From positions 2,480,001 through 2,544,000 of the forward strand of contig NC_013061.1 of the NCBI RefSeq assembly GCF_000023825.1: 64,000 nt of DNA, given 5' to 3'. Positions 9,368 to 18,465 of this stretch are shown in pieces. The translations under genes and the position numbers were made by a program. The stretch is from Pedobacter heparinus DSM 2366. Lineage in GTDB: Bacteria > Bacteroidota > Bacteroidia > Sphingobacteriales > Sphingobacteriaceae. The notes under the pieces are model-generated. The model ran no database searches. It had not been told where the DNA came from and saw only the letters and a list, made by a program, of their open reading frames with translations. The first letter of the stretch is position 1, and each line of letters opens with the position of its first letter.

Positions 9368-10516
9368 ATGAGTAAGATATCATTAGTTAGTAATATATTC
9401 CTGGTTTTATTAAGTTGCAACATTGCTTTCGCCCAAAAAAGTCAGCTTCAGATTGCACGCAACAGTGTAGGTAAACTGCAGGTAGCGATAAATGCCAAAC
9501 AAGACGCCAAAAAACAACTGGCAATACTGGGAGAGGGGATTAAGGCAACAGATGCTGCTCAAAATGACAACAAAACAAAAAAATGGCCTGAAACCTGGGC
9601 AATTAAAGCTTATTTAAGTTCTTATATCTCTATCATAGATACAGATGAAGGCAATGCTGATAAATACTACAATTTTGCCGTACAGGCTATCGATTCGGCA
9701 AGAAAACTGGATAAATTCCAGGCAAATTATCGTTTAATTGACGCTGCAGCCTTTAATGTGAACATAAGGAAACAAAAAAAGGGAAATACAGCTTATGCAA
9801 ATGGTGATTTTGCAGCTGCTTATGATTTACTTAAAGAAGTAAGTGATTTATTGCCCAAAGACACAACTCTGGCCATAAATACGGCTTTGTCTGCCCAAAA
9901 TAATCAGTCTTACGATAAAGCACTGGTATATTTCAAAAGAGCGAAGGACAACGGGATTAAAAATCCGGTTGTCTTTCAAAACATGGCCAATATTTATACC
10001 TCTAAATTTGAACATGAACTCGCCATCCGTACATTGGAAGAAGGTATTAAAGTAAATCCTTATAATGTTTTTCTAACCAATGATTATATCAATTTATTGC
10101 TCGACAATGAAAAGTATACCGAAGCCATGCAGGTGATTGAGTCTACACTCAAAGTAGAGAACAATAATAAATTGTTGTATTTTCTGTATGGATATTTGCA
10201 ACAGCATAAATCCAATAACAGCACTGCAGAGCTGGCTTATAATAAAGCCCTGGGATTAGATGAAAATTATTTTGATGCCTTATATCAGCTGGGTATTGTA
10301 TATATCAACTCGGCAAATGAAGCACTCAGATCAGGAAAGTCAGAACGCAATCAGAAATTTATTTCTTATATCAACAGAGCTGAGATTGCACTGCTGCAGG
10401 CACACGAGATCAATCAGAATGATAAAGCGACCGTGCAGTTACTGATTGAGATCTATACCAGAAAAAATCGCCTCGATAAAGTTCAGGAACTAAAGGGAAA
10501 GCTGGAAGAGTTTTAA
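9368..10516 (+). CDS. Secreted tetratricopeptide repeat protein (paralogue of the preceding gene)
   Basis: 382 residues with signal peptide MSKISLVSNIFLVLLSCNIA then FAQ. A Cys at residue 17 lies in the hydrophobic core, but the context (LLSCNIAFAQ) is better read as a signal-peptidase I site at FAQ than as a lipobox. The domain plan matches the gene before it: a KxxLQIAxN start, a QNDNKTKKWPETWAIKAYLS block like the DAWSYRALFAS block of the first protein, then TPR repeats from about residue 135 (NTAYANGDFAAAYDLLKEVS; NPVVFQNMANIYTSKFEHEL). The pair probably arose by tandem duplication. No specific function can be given. Confidence 0.85.
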   Translation: MSKISLVSNIFLVLLSCNIAFAQKSQLQIARNSVGKLQVAINAKQDAKKQLAILGEGIKATDAAQNDNKTKKWPETWAIKAYLSSYISIIDTDEGNADKYYNFAVQAIDSARKLDKFQANYRLIDAAAFNVNIRKQKKGNTAYANGDFAAAYDLLKEVSDLLPKDTTLAINTALSAQNNQSYDKALVYFKRAKDNGIKNPVVFQNMANIYTSKFEHELAIRTLEEGIKVNPYNVFLTNDYINLLLDNEKYTEAMQVIESTLKVENNNKLLYFLYGYLQQHKSNNSTAELAYNKALGLDENYFDALYQLGIVYINSANEALRSGKSERNQKFISYINRAEIALLQAHEINQNDKATVQLLIEIYTRKNRLDKVQELKGKLEEF

Positions 10517-10622
10517 TATTTTCTTCTAATCAGGGTAAAAATACATCCAATAGGGCACTATGCAATTTATTACTTAACATAATATTAATTATGTGACTAA
10601 TATATTGTCCCATTACTGCTGT

Positions 10623-10645
10623 AATTTATATTTGTCATATAAATT
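10623..10645. repeat. Inverted repeat in the AT-rich spacer before the FUSC gene
   Basis: AATTTATAT / ATATAAATT, a perfect 9-bp stem with a 5-base spacer. Two further short inverted repeats sit in the same 206-base spacer: ACATAAT/ATTATGT near 10575-10595, and ATGTATT/AATACAT at 10697-10711 next to the -7 element. Confidence 0.5.
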
Positions 10646-10710
10646 AAATATATCCAAAAAATGTCGATCTTACTACTTTAAATGGTCAAATAATTGATGT
10701 ATTTAATACA

Positions 10711-10718
10711 TAAATTTG
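10711..10718 (+). promoter_or_regulatory. Putative -7 element (TAAATTTG) for the FUSC gene
   Basis: Exact TAnnTTTG match ending 4 bases before the ATG at 10723, so transcription would begin at or next to the start codon. Confidence 0.4.
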
Positions 10719-10722
10719 CAAT

Positions 10723-12882
10723 ATGTTTAATCGTCCCGTCAGAAGTATTCATGATTTTTTATTAAGTACTTATTTCGCTGATGGTCTTCGCATTACACTT
10801 GGCGTACTCTGTCCTTCATTGATATTTGCACAATTCGGTCTCCTCCAGTACGGCATGACAGTTTCACTGGGTGCATTATGCGCCAGTGTGGTAGATTCGC
10901 CGGGCCCAATTGTGCACCGCAGAAACGCAATGCTGATTACCACTGCGCTGATCACCTTGATCTTTATCGTTGTAGGTTTAACCAACAGTAATATATATTT
11001 CACCGCAATCCTCATTGTGCTGTTCAGTTTTGTCTTTTCGATGTTCTTTCTATATGGTCTCCGGGCCGCCTCAATTGGTACATCAGCCTTACTGATCATG
11101 GTTTTAAGTATAGACGATATCCGTCCATGGCAGGAAGTACTTTTTTCGTCGGGCCTTATTTTTCTGGGCAGTATCTGGTATACCGGACTGAGCTATTTTT
11201 TTTACAGGATACGCCCCTATCGGCTGGTTCAGCAAACATTGAGTGATTCCATCCATGAAGTCAGTCTTTTTTTAAGGGCAAAAGCCAGGTTTTATCACAA
11301 AAATATTGATTATGACGATAATTATGCCGAGCTCCTGCAGCTGCAGGTTCTTGTACATGAAAAACAGGATGCCGTTAGGGAAGTTTTGTTTAAAACCCGG
11401 GAAATTGTAAGGGATTCTACCCCTGAAGGCCGCTTTCTCCTATTGGTTTTTGTCGACATGGTCGACCTTTTTGAACAGGTAATGTCTACCTATTACAACT
11501 ATAAACAATTGCATGAGCAATTCGATTCTTCCGGCATTTTAAGGCATTATGAAGCGGTGATCAAAAAAATAGCAGATGAACTGGATGATATTGCGTTCGC
11601 TTTAAAAACCGGGGGCACGCCCAGTCTGCCAACTTCGCTGATCAGGGACGTAGAAAGGTTAAAAAACCAGATTACCTGGCTCGAACGTAAAAATACAGAT
11701 GGAAAATACAGTACACTGGGTATTATCGCCTTAAAAAACATAGAAGTTAACATAGAGAACATCCTGTCCCGTGTAAAGACCATCAATAGTTATTTCAATA
11801 AAAAAGAAAAGAAAAATCTCAAAGCCAGGGAAATAGAAATAGAGAAATTCGTGACCAGGCAAAGCATCGACCCAAAATTGTTATATGAAAATATAACATT
11901 CAACTCTTCTACATTCAGGCATTCCCTCCGTGTGGCCATTGTCATGCTTATCGGCTTCATTGTCGCCAAAACGCTGAACCTTTCCCATAGCTACTGGATC
12001 CTGCTTACCATCCTTGTCATCTCAAAACCTGGTTTTAGTTTAACCAAACAACGCAATTATGAACGGATCATCGGTACTGTGGTCGGCGCATTTATCGGAA
12101 TGGGCATCCTTGTATATGTTCAGGATAAAAATACGCTGTTTGTTATCCTGCTCTTCTGCATGATTGGGGCCTATAGTTTCCAGCGTAAAAATTACGTGGT
12201 CAGCGTACTGTTCATGACTCCCTATATCCTGGTCCTGTTTGATTTCCTTGGCATGGGAAGTCTGTCCATTGCCAGAGAAAGAATCTATGATACCCTGATC
12301 GGTTCCGGTATTGCCTTGCTGGCCAGTTATTCATTGTTTCCCAACTGGGAACATGAAAAGCTTAAAGAAGCCATGCTGGATACACTGAAAGCAAACATAA
12401 AGTATTTTGAAGAAGTTGTACTGTTGTATATTGATGAAGTACATAACCTCACCAATTACAAAGTAGCCCGTAAAGAAGTGTATGTAGCAACGGCCAATCT
12501 GGCCTCGCTTTTTCAACGCATGTTTTCAGAGCCTAAAAGTAAACAGTTGATGATCAAAGAGCTGCACCAGTTTACTGCCTTAAACCATCTTTTCTCTTCC
12601 TACATTGCAACATTATCACTGTATAAAAAAGAACATGCTTTTATAGTCGCTAATTTTGACGACCTGAAACCTATAGTTCAAAATACCACATACCTTTTAA
12701 ATCTGGCTACAGAAAATTTGTTGTCCAACAAGGAACAAACCAGTAATGTACCGCTCATCCGGACAAATATAAGTACCCTGAAACAAACCTCTCAGGATGA
12801 GGTTATTATTTCTGAACAGATAGACCTGATCCAAAAAGTAGCCTACGATATCTTTAAGCTATCCGAAAAAATTAAAATATAA
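10723..12882 (+). CDS. FUSC family inner-membrane protein (YccS/aromatic-acid-exporter-like)
   Basis: 719 residues. Two hydrophobic blocks, about residues 20-165 and 395-540, each hold five or six membrane segments (HSLRVAIVMLIGFIVAKTLN begins the second). Between and after them lie long helical cytoplasmic parts (about 170-390 and 545-719). This doubled layout is typical of the fusaric acid resistance / YccS group, putative exporters of aromatic acids or other weak acids. The substrate is not known. The gene has its own promoter element and no co-directional close neighbours. Confidence 0.85.
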   Translation: MFNRPVRSIHDFLLSTYFADGLRITLGVLCPSLIFAQFGLLQYGMTVSLGALCASVVDSPGPIVHRRNAMLITTALITLIFIVVGLTNSNIYFTAILIVLFSFVFSMFFLYGLRAASIGTSALLIMVLSIDDIRPWQEVLFSSGLIFLGSIWYTGLSYFFYRIRPYRLVQQTLSDSIHEVSLFLRAKARFYHKNIDYDDNYAELLQLQVLVHEKQDAVREVLFKTREIVRDSTPEGRFLLLVFVDMVDLFEQVMSTYYNYKQLHEQFDSSGILRHYEAVIKKIADELDDIAFALKTGGTPSLPTSLIRDVERLKNQITWLERKNTDGKYSTLGIIALKNIEVNIENILSRVKTINSYFNKKEKKNLKAREIEIEKFVTRQSIDPKLLYENITFNSSTFRHSLRVAIVMLIGFIVAKTLNLSHSYWILLTILVISKPGFSLTKQRNYERIIGTVVGAFIGMGILVYVQDKNTLFVILLFCMIGAYSFQRKNYVVSVLFMTPYILVLFDFLGMGSLSIARERIYDTLIGSGIALLASYSLFPNWEHEKLKEAMLDTLKANIKYFEEVVLLYIDEVHNLTNYKVARKEVYVATANLASLFQRMFSEPKSKQLMIKELHQFTALNHLFSSYIATLSLYKKEHAFIVANFDDLKPIVQNTTYLLNLATENLLSNKEQTSNVPLIRTNISTLKQTSQDEVIISEQIDLIQKVAYDIFKLSEKIKI

Positions 12883-12994
12883 ACCCACCAGTATTTTAAT
12901 CGTCAAAGGCCTACGCTCAACAATAAAAACAAATAGATGAAACTTTCGGCTATATTTTGCGTTATATCCCTAGTTAAAAAAACCAATAGAAATT

Positions 12995-13405
12995 ATGGAA
13001 AAGTTATATACAGCCTCGGTTACGGCCAAAGGCGGCCGGAATGGTCATATTAAATCCAGCGACGGAACAATAGAATTTGATGTAAGAAAACCCAGAGAAA
13101 TGGGTGGCCAGGGCGGCGCCACAAATCCTGAACAATTATTTGCAGCTGCCTGGGGGCCTTGCTATTTAGGTGCACTGGCAGCTGTGGCCGAGCATGATGG
13201 GATTGATGTGTCTGAAGCAACTGTTGAGGTTCATATATCCTTCAATCAGGATGGCAATTCCTTTGTATTGTCTGCCGATCTTGACGTTCATATTCCGGGT
13301 ATTGCGCCCGATGAAGCACAAAAGCTGGCTGATAAGGCGCATCGGGTATGCCCTTATTCCAAAGCTACCAAAGGTAATATTGAAGCCCGTGTAACAGCTA
13401 TTTAA
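12995..13405 (+). CDS. ohr: Organic hydroperoxide resistance protein, Ohr/OsmC family
   Basis: 136 residues, the usual Ohr length. Ohr reduces fatty-acid and other organic hydroperoxides with a Cys pair re-reduced by lipoylated proteins. The two redox cysteines are visible: Cys56 in [11 protein letters not shown] and Cys119 in [10 protein letters not shown], with Glu47 in TNPEQLF. Cytoplasmic. The stop codon overlaps that of the convergent bioB by 2 bases, and a 26-bp palindrome spans both stops, so the protein ends VTAI exactly as BioB does. No OhrR-type repressor gene is in the window. Confidence 0.93.
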   Translation: MEKLYTASVTAKGGRNGHIKSSDGTIEFDVRKPREMGGQGGATNPEQLFAAAWGPCYLGALAAVAEHDGIDVSEATVEVHISFNQDGNSFVLSADLDVHIPGIAPDEAQKLADKAHRVCPYSKATKGNIEARVTAI

Positions 13406-13416
13406 ATAGCTGTTAC
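13391..13416. repeat. Perfect 26-bp palindrome over the overlapping ohr/bioB stop codons
   Basis: The arm GTAACAGCTATTT is followed directly by its reverse complement, with no spacer. It contains TAA for ohr (13403-13405) and TAA for bioB on the other strand (13402-13404). As RNA it can form a hairpin on either strand, though without a T-run, so a role as a bidirectional end signal is only inferred. Confidence 0.85.
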
Positions 13417-14409
13417 CACTTCATCTTTAAGTGTATTTGCAGGTCTGCCATTTTTAAATGCATCCCTTGTTTTTAATCCCAGCAGTTCAAACATAGCCAT
13501 GTCATCAATAAAAGCCGGGTTCGGTGTGGTCAGTAATTTATCACCTGCAAAAATGGAGCTCGCACCCGCCATAAAGCAAAAAGCCTGTTCCAGTGTACTC
13601 ATTTCATTTCTTCCTGCCGATAAACGGACAACTGAATTTGGCATTACAATCCTTGCCGTAGCAATCATTCTTACCATATCCCAGATTGGTACACGCGGCT
13701 GATCTGCCAAAGGCGTGCCTTTTACAGGTACCAAAGCATTCACAGGAACAGATTCCGGATGTACCTCCATATTGGCCAGGGTTTGTAACATCGCAACGCG
13801 ATCTTCAGTAGTTTCCCCTAAACCGATAATGCCTCCGCTGCATACCGTTAATTTTGCTTTGCGTACATTCTTAATCGTATTTAAACGGTCGTTATAAGTA
13901 CGTGTAGTAATGATACGCTTATAATCTTCCTCCGACGTGTCAATGTTGTGGTTGTAAGCATATAAACCTGCATCAGCAAGTCGCTGTGCCTGGTTTTCGG
14001 TAAGCATGCCCAAGGTACAGCAAACTTCCATATCCATTTCATTTACCGCTTTGACCATTTCAATGACCCTGTCAAAATCACGGTTATCACGTACTTCGCG
14101 CCAGGCTGCACCCATGCACAAACGTGATGCCCCTCCCTCCTTCGCTTTAACCGCTGCGCTTACCACCTGCCCCAGCTGCATTAAAGGTTGAACTTCCAGG
14201 TCTGTATGGTAACGTGCGGCTTGCGGACAATAAGAGCAGTCTTCCGCACAGCCACCGGTTTTTATAGAGATCAGAGAGCTTACCTGTACTTCATTATAGG
14301 CTGCATTTTCACGGTGTATGGTTGCAGCTTCATAAACTAAATCTAAAAACGGCTTATGGTAAATCGCTGATATTTCTTCTTTGGTCCAGTTGTGTTTAGT
14401 AGGTTGCAT
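13402..14409 (-). CDS. bioB: Biotin synthase
   Basis: 335 residues, the family norm. BioB is a radical-SAM enzyme that inserts sulfur into dethiobiotin. The 4Fe-4S cluster motif is Cys54, Cys58, Cys61 in [12 protein letters not shown]. Other family blocks: [23 protein letters not shown] (residues that line the SAM site) and [10 protein letters not shown] with the arginine that binds the 2Fe-2S cluster. It lies 20 bases after mgtE on the same strand, so it looks like the last gene of the wbqC-like > corA > mgtE > bioB run. No other bio genes are in the window and no BirA-type operator was recognised. Confidence 0.97.
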   Translation of the reverse strand: MQPTKHNWTKEEISAIYHKPFLDLVYEAATIHRENAAYNEVQVSSLISIKTGGCAEDCSYCPQAARYHTDLEVQPLMQLGQVVSAAVKAKEGGASRLCMGAAWREVRDNRDFDRVIEMVKAVNEMDMEVCCTLGMLTENQAQRLADAGLYAYNHNIDTSEEDYKRIITTRTYNDRLNTIKNVRKAKLTVCSGGIIGLGETTEDRVAMLQTLANMEVHPESVPVNALVPVKGTPLADQPRVPIWDMVRMIATARIVMPNSVVRLSAGRNEMSTLEQAFCFMAGASSIFAGDKLLTTPNPAFIDDMAMFELLGLKTRDAFKNGRPANTLKDEVVTAI

Positions 14410-14429
14410 ATAGTATATAATAGCTTTAG

Positions 14430-15779
14430 TTAAAGTAAAAGTTTACTTGCCAGTCCCAGCAAGAGCAAAAATCCGAAAACGTCTGTAAATGTTGTAATAA
14501 TTATTGAAGATGCAATGGCCGGGTCTATGCCTACACGTTTTAATACCAGCGGAATTCCCGCTCCTGTAATCCCTGCAATCAGTAAATTGCCGGTCATGGC
14601 CAAAAAAATAACCAGGCCAAGCATTGGATTGGTATCAAAAAACAAAGCAAACATAAATACAATGATACCCGTGCAGGCCCCGTTGATCAATCCAACCGTA
14701 AGCTCTTTCAGCACCGTTCTGTAAGCCTGGTTATCGGTCAGGTCATACAAAGAGATCCTTCTTATCGTTACCGCAAGGGCTTGTGTAGCCGTATTTCCGC
14801 CCATACCGGCAATAATGGTCATGTAAGCAGGCAATACCGGTATCAGTTTTATAGTGGGTTCAAAGTGGCGGATAACAGCCGAAGCCAGAAAAGCAGTACC
14901 CAGGTTCAGGATCAGCCAGGGTAAGCGAGATTTAACCGCTTCAACCCAGTTACCGCTCAGTTCCTCATCTTCCGATACCCCGGATATTTTTAAAATGTCT
15001 TCCGTATTTTCATCCTCCAGTACGTCAATCACATCATCAAATGTAACGCGTCCCAAAAGTTTCATGTCCTTGTCCAGTACCGGAATACTGGTAATGTTAT
15101 ATTGGGAAATCAACCTGGCCACCTCTTCCTGGTCCGTATCCGGATATACCCAGGCCACTTCCGATTTTACCAGTTCGGTTATTTTTACATTTCCCTTGGC
15201 TTTAATGATGTCCTTTAAGGAAACGATGCCCTGAAAAACATTGTCGTCATTTACCACAAAAATGGTATAGAATTCTTCAATCTCCTCACTTTGCCTGATG
15301 ATTTCCTCAATGGCGTCCTTCTTGGTCAGGTTCAGGTTAATACGGATAAATTCCGTATTCATCAAACCACCAGCTGTTTCTTCGTGGTAGCTCAGTAAAT
15401 TCCTGATGTTCGAGGCATCATCCTCACTCAGGTCGGCCAGAATTTCTTTCTGCTCATGTTCTTCCAGCTGTGAAATGATGTCTGTCGCATCGTCATAATC
15501 CAGCTCTTCAACAATTTCGGTACGCTTATCGGGATGGAGCTGCAGCAGCAGTTCTTCAGGATGCGATTCTTCATGCATCTCCGAGATCACCTCCGAAGCT
15601 GTTTCTACATCCAGTAAATTGATGATCCTCTGCTTGTCCTCCTTGTTCAGATTTTCAAATAAGATCGCAATTTCAGAAGCATGATATTCCCCCAGAATAG
15701 CTTTCAGCTGTTCATCGTCACCATTTAAGGCTACCTTAATCTTAGATACATCTGTCTTGTCTAGATCAAAAGATTGCAT
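14430..15779 (-). CDS. mgtE: Magnesium transporter MgtE
   Basis: 449 residues from ATG 15779 ([20 protein letters not shown]). I reject an upstream TTG at 15857, which would run deep into corA. Domain order is that of MgtE: superhelical N domain (about 20-130), two CBS domains (about 135-255) that sense Mg2+, a plug helix, then five membrane helices (about 285-449) with the family signature [18 protein letters not shown] and a late [14 protein letters not shown]. It imports Mg2+ across the inner membrane. It sits 28 bases after corA, an unrelated Mg2+ channel. Confidence 0.95.
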   Translation of the reverse strand: MQSFDLDKTDVSKIKVALNGDDEQLKAILGEYHASEIAILFENLNKEDKQRIINLLDVETASEVISEMHEESHPEELLLQLHPDKRTEIVEELDYDDATDIISQLEEHEQKEILADLSEDDASNIRNLLSYHEETAGGLMNTEFIRINLNLTKKDAIEEIIRQSEEIEEFYTIFVVNDDNVFQGIVSLKDIIKAKGNVKITELVKSEVAWVYPDTDQEEVARLISQYNITSIPVLDKDMKLLGRVTFDDVIDVLEDENTEDILKISGVSEDEELSGNWVEAVKSRLPWLILNLGTAFLASAVIRHFEPTIKLIPVLPAYMTIIAGMGGNTATQALAVTIRRISLYDLTDNQAYRTVLKELTVGLINGACTGIIVFMFALFFDTNPMLGLVIFLAMTGNLLIAGITGAGIPLVLKRVGIDPAIASSIIITTFTDVFGFLLLLGLASKLLL

Positions 15780-15807
15780 GAGGACATAAAGGTAAGCATA
15801 ATCAGTT

Positions 15808-16926
15808 CTATTTAAACCATCCTTTACGCCAGAAATATAGGATTTGTAACAAAGCAATGGCCCCCATTACAATCACGGTATATAAATAGCCATGTTCCTG
15901 GTACAGCTCAGGCATGTTCTGCGGCATTACTTTTCCGGTAACAGGATCCTGTATGGCAAAGTTCATCCCATATATGCCCGCAATAAAAGTTAAGGGGATA
16001 AATATGGATGAAATGATGGTCAGCACCTTCATGATCTCGTTCATCCTGTTGCTGATGATGGATAGATACATATCTATATTACTGGCCGAGATCTCTTTTA
16101 AAGATTCAACAATATCGATGATCTGTATACAATGGTCATAAGCATCCCTGATAAACATTTTGGTCTGATCGGTGATCAGCCTGCTGTCACTTCTCAGCAT
16201 ATCGTTCAGCTTGTCCCTTTCCGGCCATACCACCCGCCTTACATTGATCAGGTTGCGCTTAACCAGCTGGGTGTCAAACATAACTGTTTTGTCCGGTTTG
16301 TCAAAAAGCCGGTCTTCTATCAGGTCCAGCTCGTCCCCCCATGAGCCCAGAATCTCAAAATAGGTGTCAATAATAATGTCCATCAGGGCATACATCAGAT
16401 AGCTGCTGCCCGCAATGCGGATATTGCCTTTTCCAGCGTTTAACCTTGTACGGATGGGTTCCAGACAATCTTCATAGCCTTCCTGGAAAGTAAAAAGGGC
16501 ATTTTCCATTAAAATAAAAGAAACCTGTTCATTGTCCAGGTTCTTATTCTCATCAAAATGGAGCATCCTGCTTATGGCAAAATCGTACTTGCCATATTCT
16601 TCCAGCTTCGGGCGCTGATAAGTCCTGGTAATGTCTTCCAGCACAAGCTTGCTGATCCCGAAATCATTGTTCAAAGTATCAAACATCGCTGCCGAACCAA
16701 AGCCCTTAATTTCTATCCAGTAGTTGAATTCCTGGTTGGCCAGTATCCTCGACAGGTTTTCAATATTGTCCAGCTCTTTAACAGCATAATAATGGTCGTT
16801 ATAACTGTGAAACCTGATCAGCGGCTGTAAAGCATGTTCATCTATATATACAACACCCGGACTGGAGCCAGCTACCGGTAAGGAATAGCGTTTGCGCTTG
16901 CGTTTATGTTTAGCTGGTTTACCCAT
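15808..16926 (-). CDS. corA: Magnesium/cobalt transporter CorA
   Basis: 372 residues from ATG 16926 (MGKPAKHKRKRKRYSLPVAG), chosen because the longer reading would overlap the wbqC-like gene. The cytoplasmic alpha/beta domain is followed by a long helical stalk and two C-terminal membrane helices. The selectivity motif YGMNF closes the first helix (FIPLTFIAGIYGMNFA), and the protein ends with the basic FWRKGWFK typical of CorA. It forms a pentameric Mg2+/Co2+ channel. The start is 7 bases after the wbqC-like stop, and mgtE follows at 28 bases. Confidence 0.95.
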   Translation of the reverse strand: MGKPAKHKRKRKRYSLPVAGSSPGVVYIDEHALQPLIRFHSYNDHYYAVKELDNIENLSRILANQEFNYWIEIKGFGSAAMFDTLNNDFGISKLVLEDITRTYQRPKLEEYGKYDFAISRMLHFDENKNLDNEQVSFILMENALFTFQEGYEDCLEPIRTRLNAGKGNIRIAGSSYLMYALMDIIIDTYFEILGSWGDELDLIEDRLFDKPDKTVMFDTQLVKRNLINVRRVVWPERDKLNDMLRSDSRLITDQTKMFIRDAYDHCIQIIDIVESLKEISASNIDMYLSIISNRMNEIMKVLTIISSIFIPLTFIAGIYGMNFAIQDPVTGKVMPQNMPELYQEHGYLYTVIVMGAIALLQILYFWRKGWFK

Positions 16927-16933
16927 AATCAGA

Positions 16934-17545
16934 TCAGAGATAGTTTTTGGATTGCGGACCCTGGTTAAACAACAGATCAACGATACTTAAGTTTGGCTTA
17001 AAGCCTTGCCGGTCGTCAAAAACCTGGAAATATGGTTTAAAATCACCGGCAGCAACCTCCTGTTTAAAATGAAGCTTGGTCCTGTAATCCTGCACCACAT
17101 CAGTTTCCTTATGGTACTCATTTGTAAAGGCATATGCAGGCGTTATTTTCAATTGTTTAAACAGCCAGTCCAGCAGCTGAAGGTTAAAATCAAACAGAAA
17201 TCCGAACTTTTGCTGATAAAAAACCGCAAACTCATCTTCATAATATTCAAAATAGGCCGAATTCCTGTAGCAGCTTTCAAAGCTTTTCCAGTGTAAGCGC
17301 TGCCAGTTAAAATCATTACTGATTTTAACATCTTTCACTTTGGTATGTACCTTTGAACCTTTCACAACCGGGATAATCAGGTCCAGATTGCCATTTGGCG
17401 AATATATCCTTGCGCGGTTCCTGTACGTTTGTTTAGGGAAATGCTCTTCCCTTTCGATTGAAAAACAGTAATCAAACGCTTTTAAACCAGAGAAATAACC
17501 TACAGGCGGAAGATAAAAAAGCGGGAATATAGCTGAACTTTGCAT
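16934..17545 (-). CDS. WbqC-like family protein
   Basis: 203 residues from ATG 17545 (MQSSAIFPLFYLPPVGYFSG). An earlier in-frame codon at 17638 is unlikely because it would run into the divergent acyltransferase gene. The start pattern FPLFYLPPVGYFSGL, then FPKQTYRNRARI and LIIPV with a KV.DVKI block, is typical of WbqC-like proteins, found in polysaccharide or glycopeptide clusters and of unknown chemistry. No signal peptide. It heads a tight minus-strand run with corA, mgtE and bioB. Across 38 bases lies an envelope acyltransferase and GT2 pair. Confidence 0.8.
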   Translation of the reverse strand: MQSSAIFPLFYLPPVGYFSGLKAFDYCFSIEREEHFPKQTYRNRARIYSPNGNLDLIIPVVKGSKVHTKVKDVKISNDFNWQRLHWKSFESCYRNSAYFEYYEDEFAVFYQQKFGFLFDFNLQLLDWLFKQLKITPAYAFTNEYHKETDVVQDYRTKLHFKQEVAAGDFKPYFQVFDDRQGFKPNLSIVDLLFNQGPQSKNYL

Positions 17546-17554
17546 CTGATATTT

Positions 17555-17562
17555 TATGTTTG
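17555..17562 (+). promoter_or_regulatory. Putative -7 element (TATGTTTG) for the acyltransferase-GT2 pair
   Basis: Exact TAnnTTTG match in the 38-base divergent spacer, 21 bases before the ATG at 17584. Confidence 0.5.
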
Positions 17563-17583
17563 CATTCTCAATTCGCCAAATTA

Positions 17584-18465
17584 ATGATAAAAAAAAGCTT
17601 TTCTTATATAGGAATATTTTTTTTGAACTTTTTATCACTGCTGCCCCTCTCCCTCTTATATATTTTTGCGGACCTGGCTTATTATGTCGTATATTATATC
17701 ATTCCTTACCGCAAAAATGTGGTGCGTGAAAACCTCCGTAATGCTTTTCCAGAAAAACCGGCAGCAGAACTGCTGGCCATAGAAAAGGAGTTTTACCGTC
17801 ACCTGATGGAGCTTGTTGTAGAAGTGGTTAAAATGAGGTCTATTTCGAAGGCTGAAATTAAAAGACGGGTCAAGTTCAGCAACCTCGACCAGATCGGATC
17901 CGTTTTTCAATCCGGGCAAAGTGTGCTGGCCTGCACCGGCCATTATGGCAATTGGGAACTCGGAATGATGGCATTGGGTATCGCACTGCCGGGTTCCGGA
18001 TACGTGATCTATAAACCGCTCAACAATAAAGTATACGACAAGTGGTTTTATAACATCCGTACCCGATTTGGCAATTCATTTGTGGTCATGCGGCAAACAT
18101 TAAGGGCATTGGCCAGTACCAGGAATGAACAGACCATGTTCTGTTTTGCGGGCGACCAAACCCCTGTAAAAGACGAAGCACATTACTGGATCAACTTCCT
18201 GAACCAGCCGACAGCAGTTCTTTTGGGGATCGAAAAAATAGCCCTGCAAACCAACAGACCCATATTTTATTTTAAAACAAAGCGGATAAAAAGAGGATAT
18301 TATGAGATCGATTGTGTCCCGCTTTGCCTCAATCCCCAGGCAACCAAAGGACATGAGCTTACCGATATGCAATTCAGCCTTTTAGAAAAGATCATTAAAG
18401 AAGAACCCGCCTACTGGCTTTGGAGCCACAGGCGATGGAAACATAAACCAGATAACGCAGGATAA
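17584..18465 (+). CDS. Lysophospholipid / lipid A biosynthesis acyltransferase (LpxL/HtrB-like)
   Basis: 293 residues from ATG 17584 (MIKKSFSYIGIFFLNFLSLL); the TTG at 17560 overlaps the promoter element. One N-terminal membrane anchor is followed by the acyltransferase domain. The catalytic HX4E motif is His120-Glu125 in CTGHYGNWELG; other blocks are RKNVVRENLRNAF near 43 and FAGDQTP near 194. It probably transfers a secondary acyl chain to lipid A, or to another envelope lipid, at the inner face of the inner membrane. Its stop overlaps the start of the GT2 gene by one base, so they form one transcript. Confidence 0.9.
   Translation: MIKKSFSYIGIFFLNFLSLLPLSLLYIFADLAYYVVYYIIPYRKNVVRENLRNAFPEKPAAELLAIEKEFYRHLMELVVEVVKMRSISKAEIKRRVKFSNLDQIGSVFQSGQSVLACTGHYGNWELGMMALGIALPGSGYVIYKPLNNKVYDKWFYNIRTRFGNSFVVMRQTLRALASTRNEQTMFCFAGDQTPVKDEAHYWINFLNQPTAVLLGIEKIALQTNRPIFYFKTKRIKRGYYEIDCVPLCLNPQATKGHELTDMQFSLLEKIIKEEPAYWLWSHRRWKHKPDNAG

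Noticed and set aside
17546..17638. 31-residue N-terminal extension of the WbqC-like protein
   Set aside because: It would overlap the divergent acyltransferase gene start, and the family start FPLFYLPP lies just after ATG 17545.
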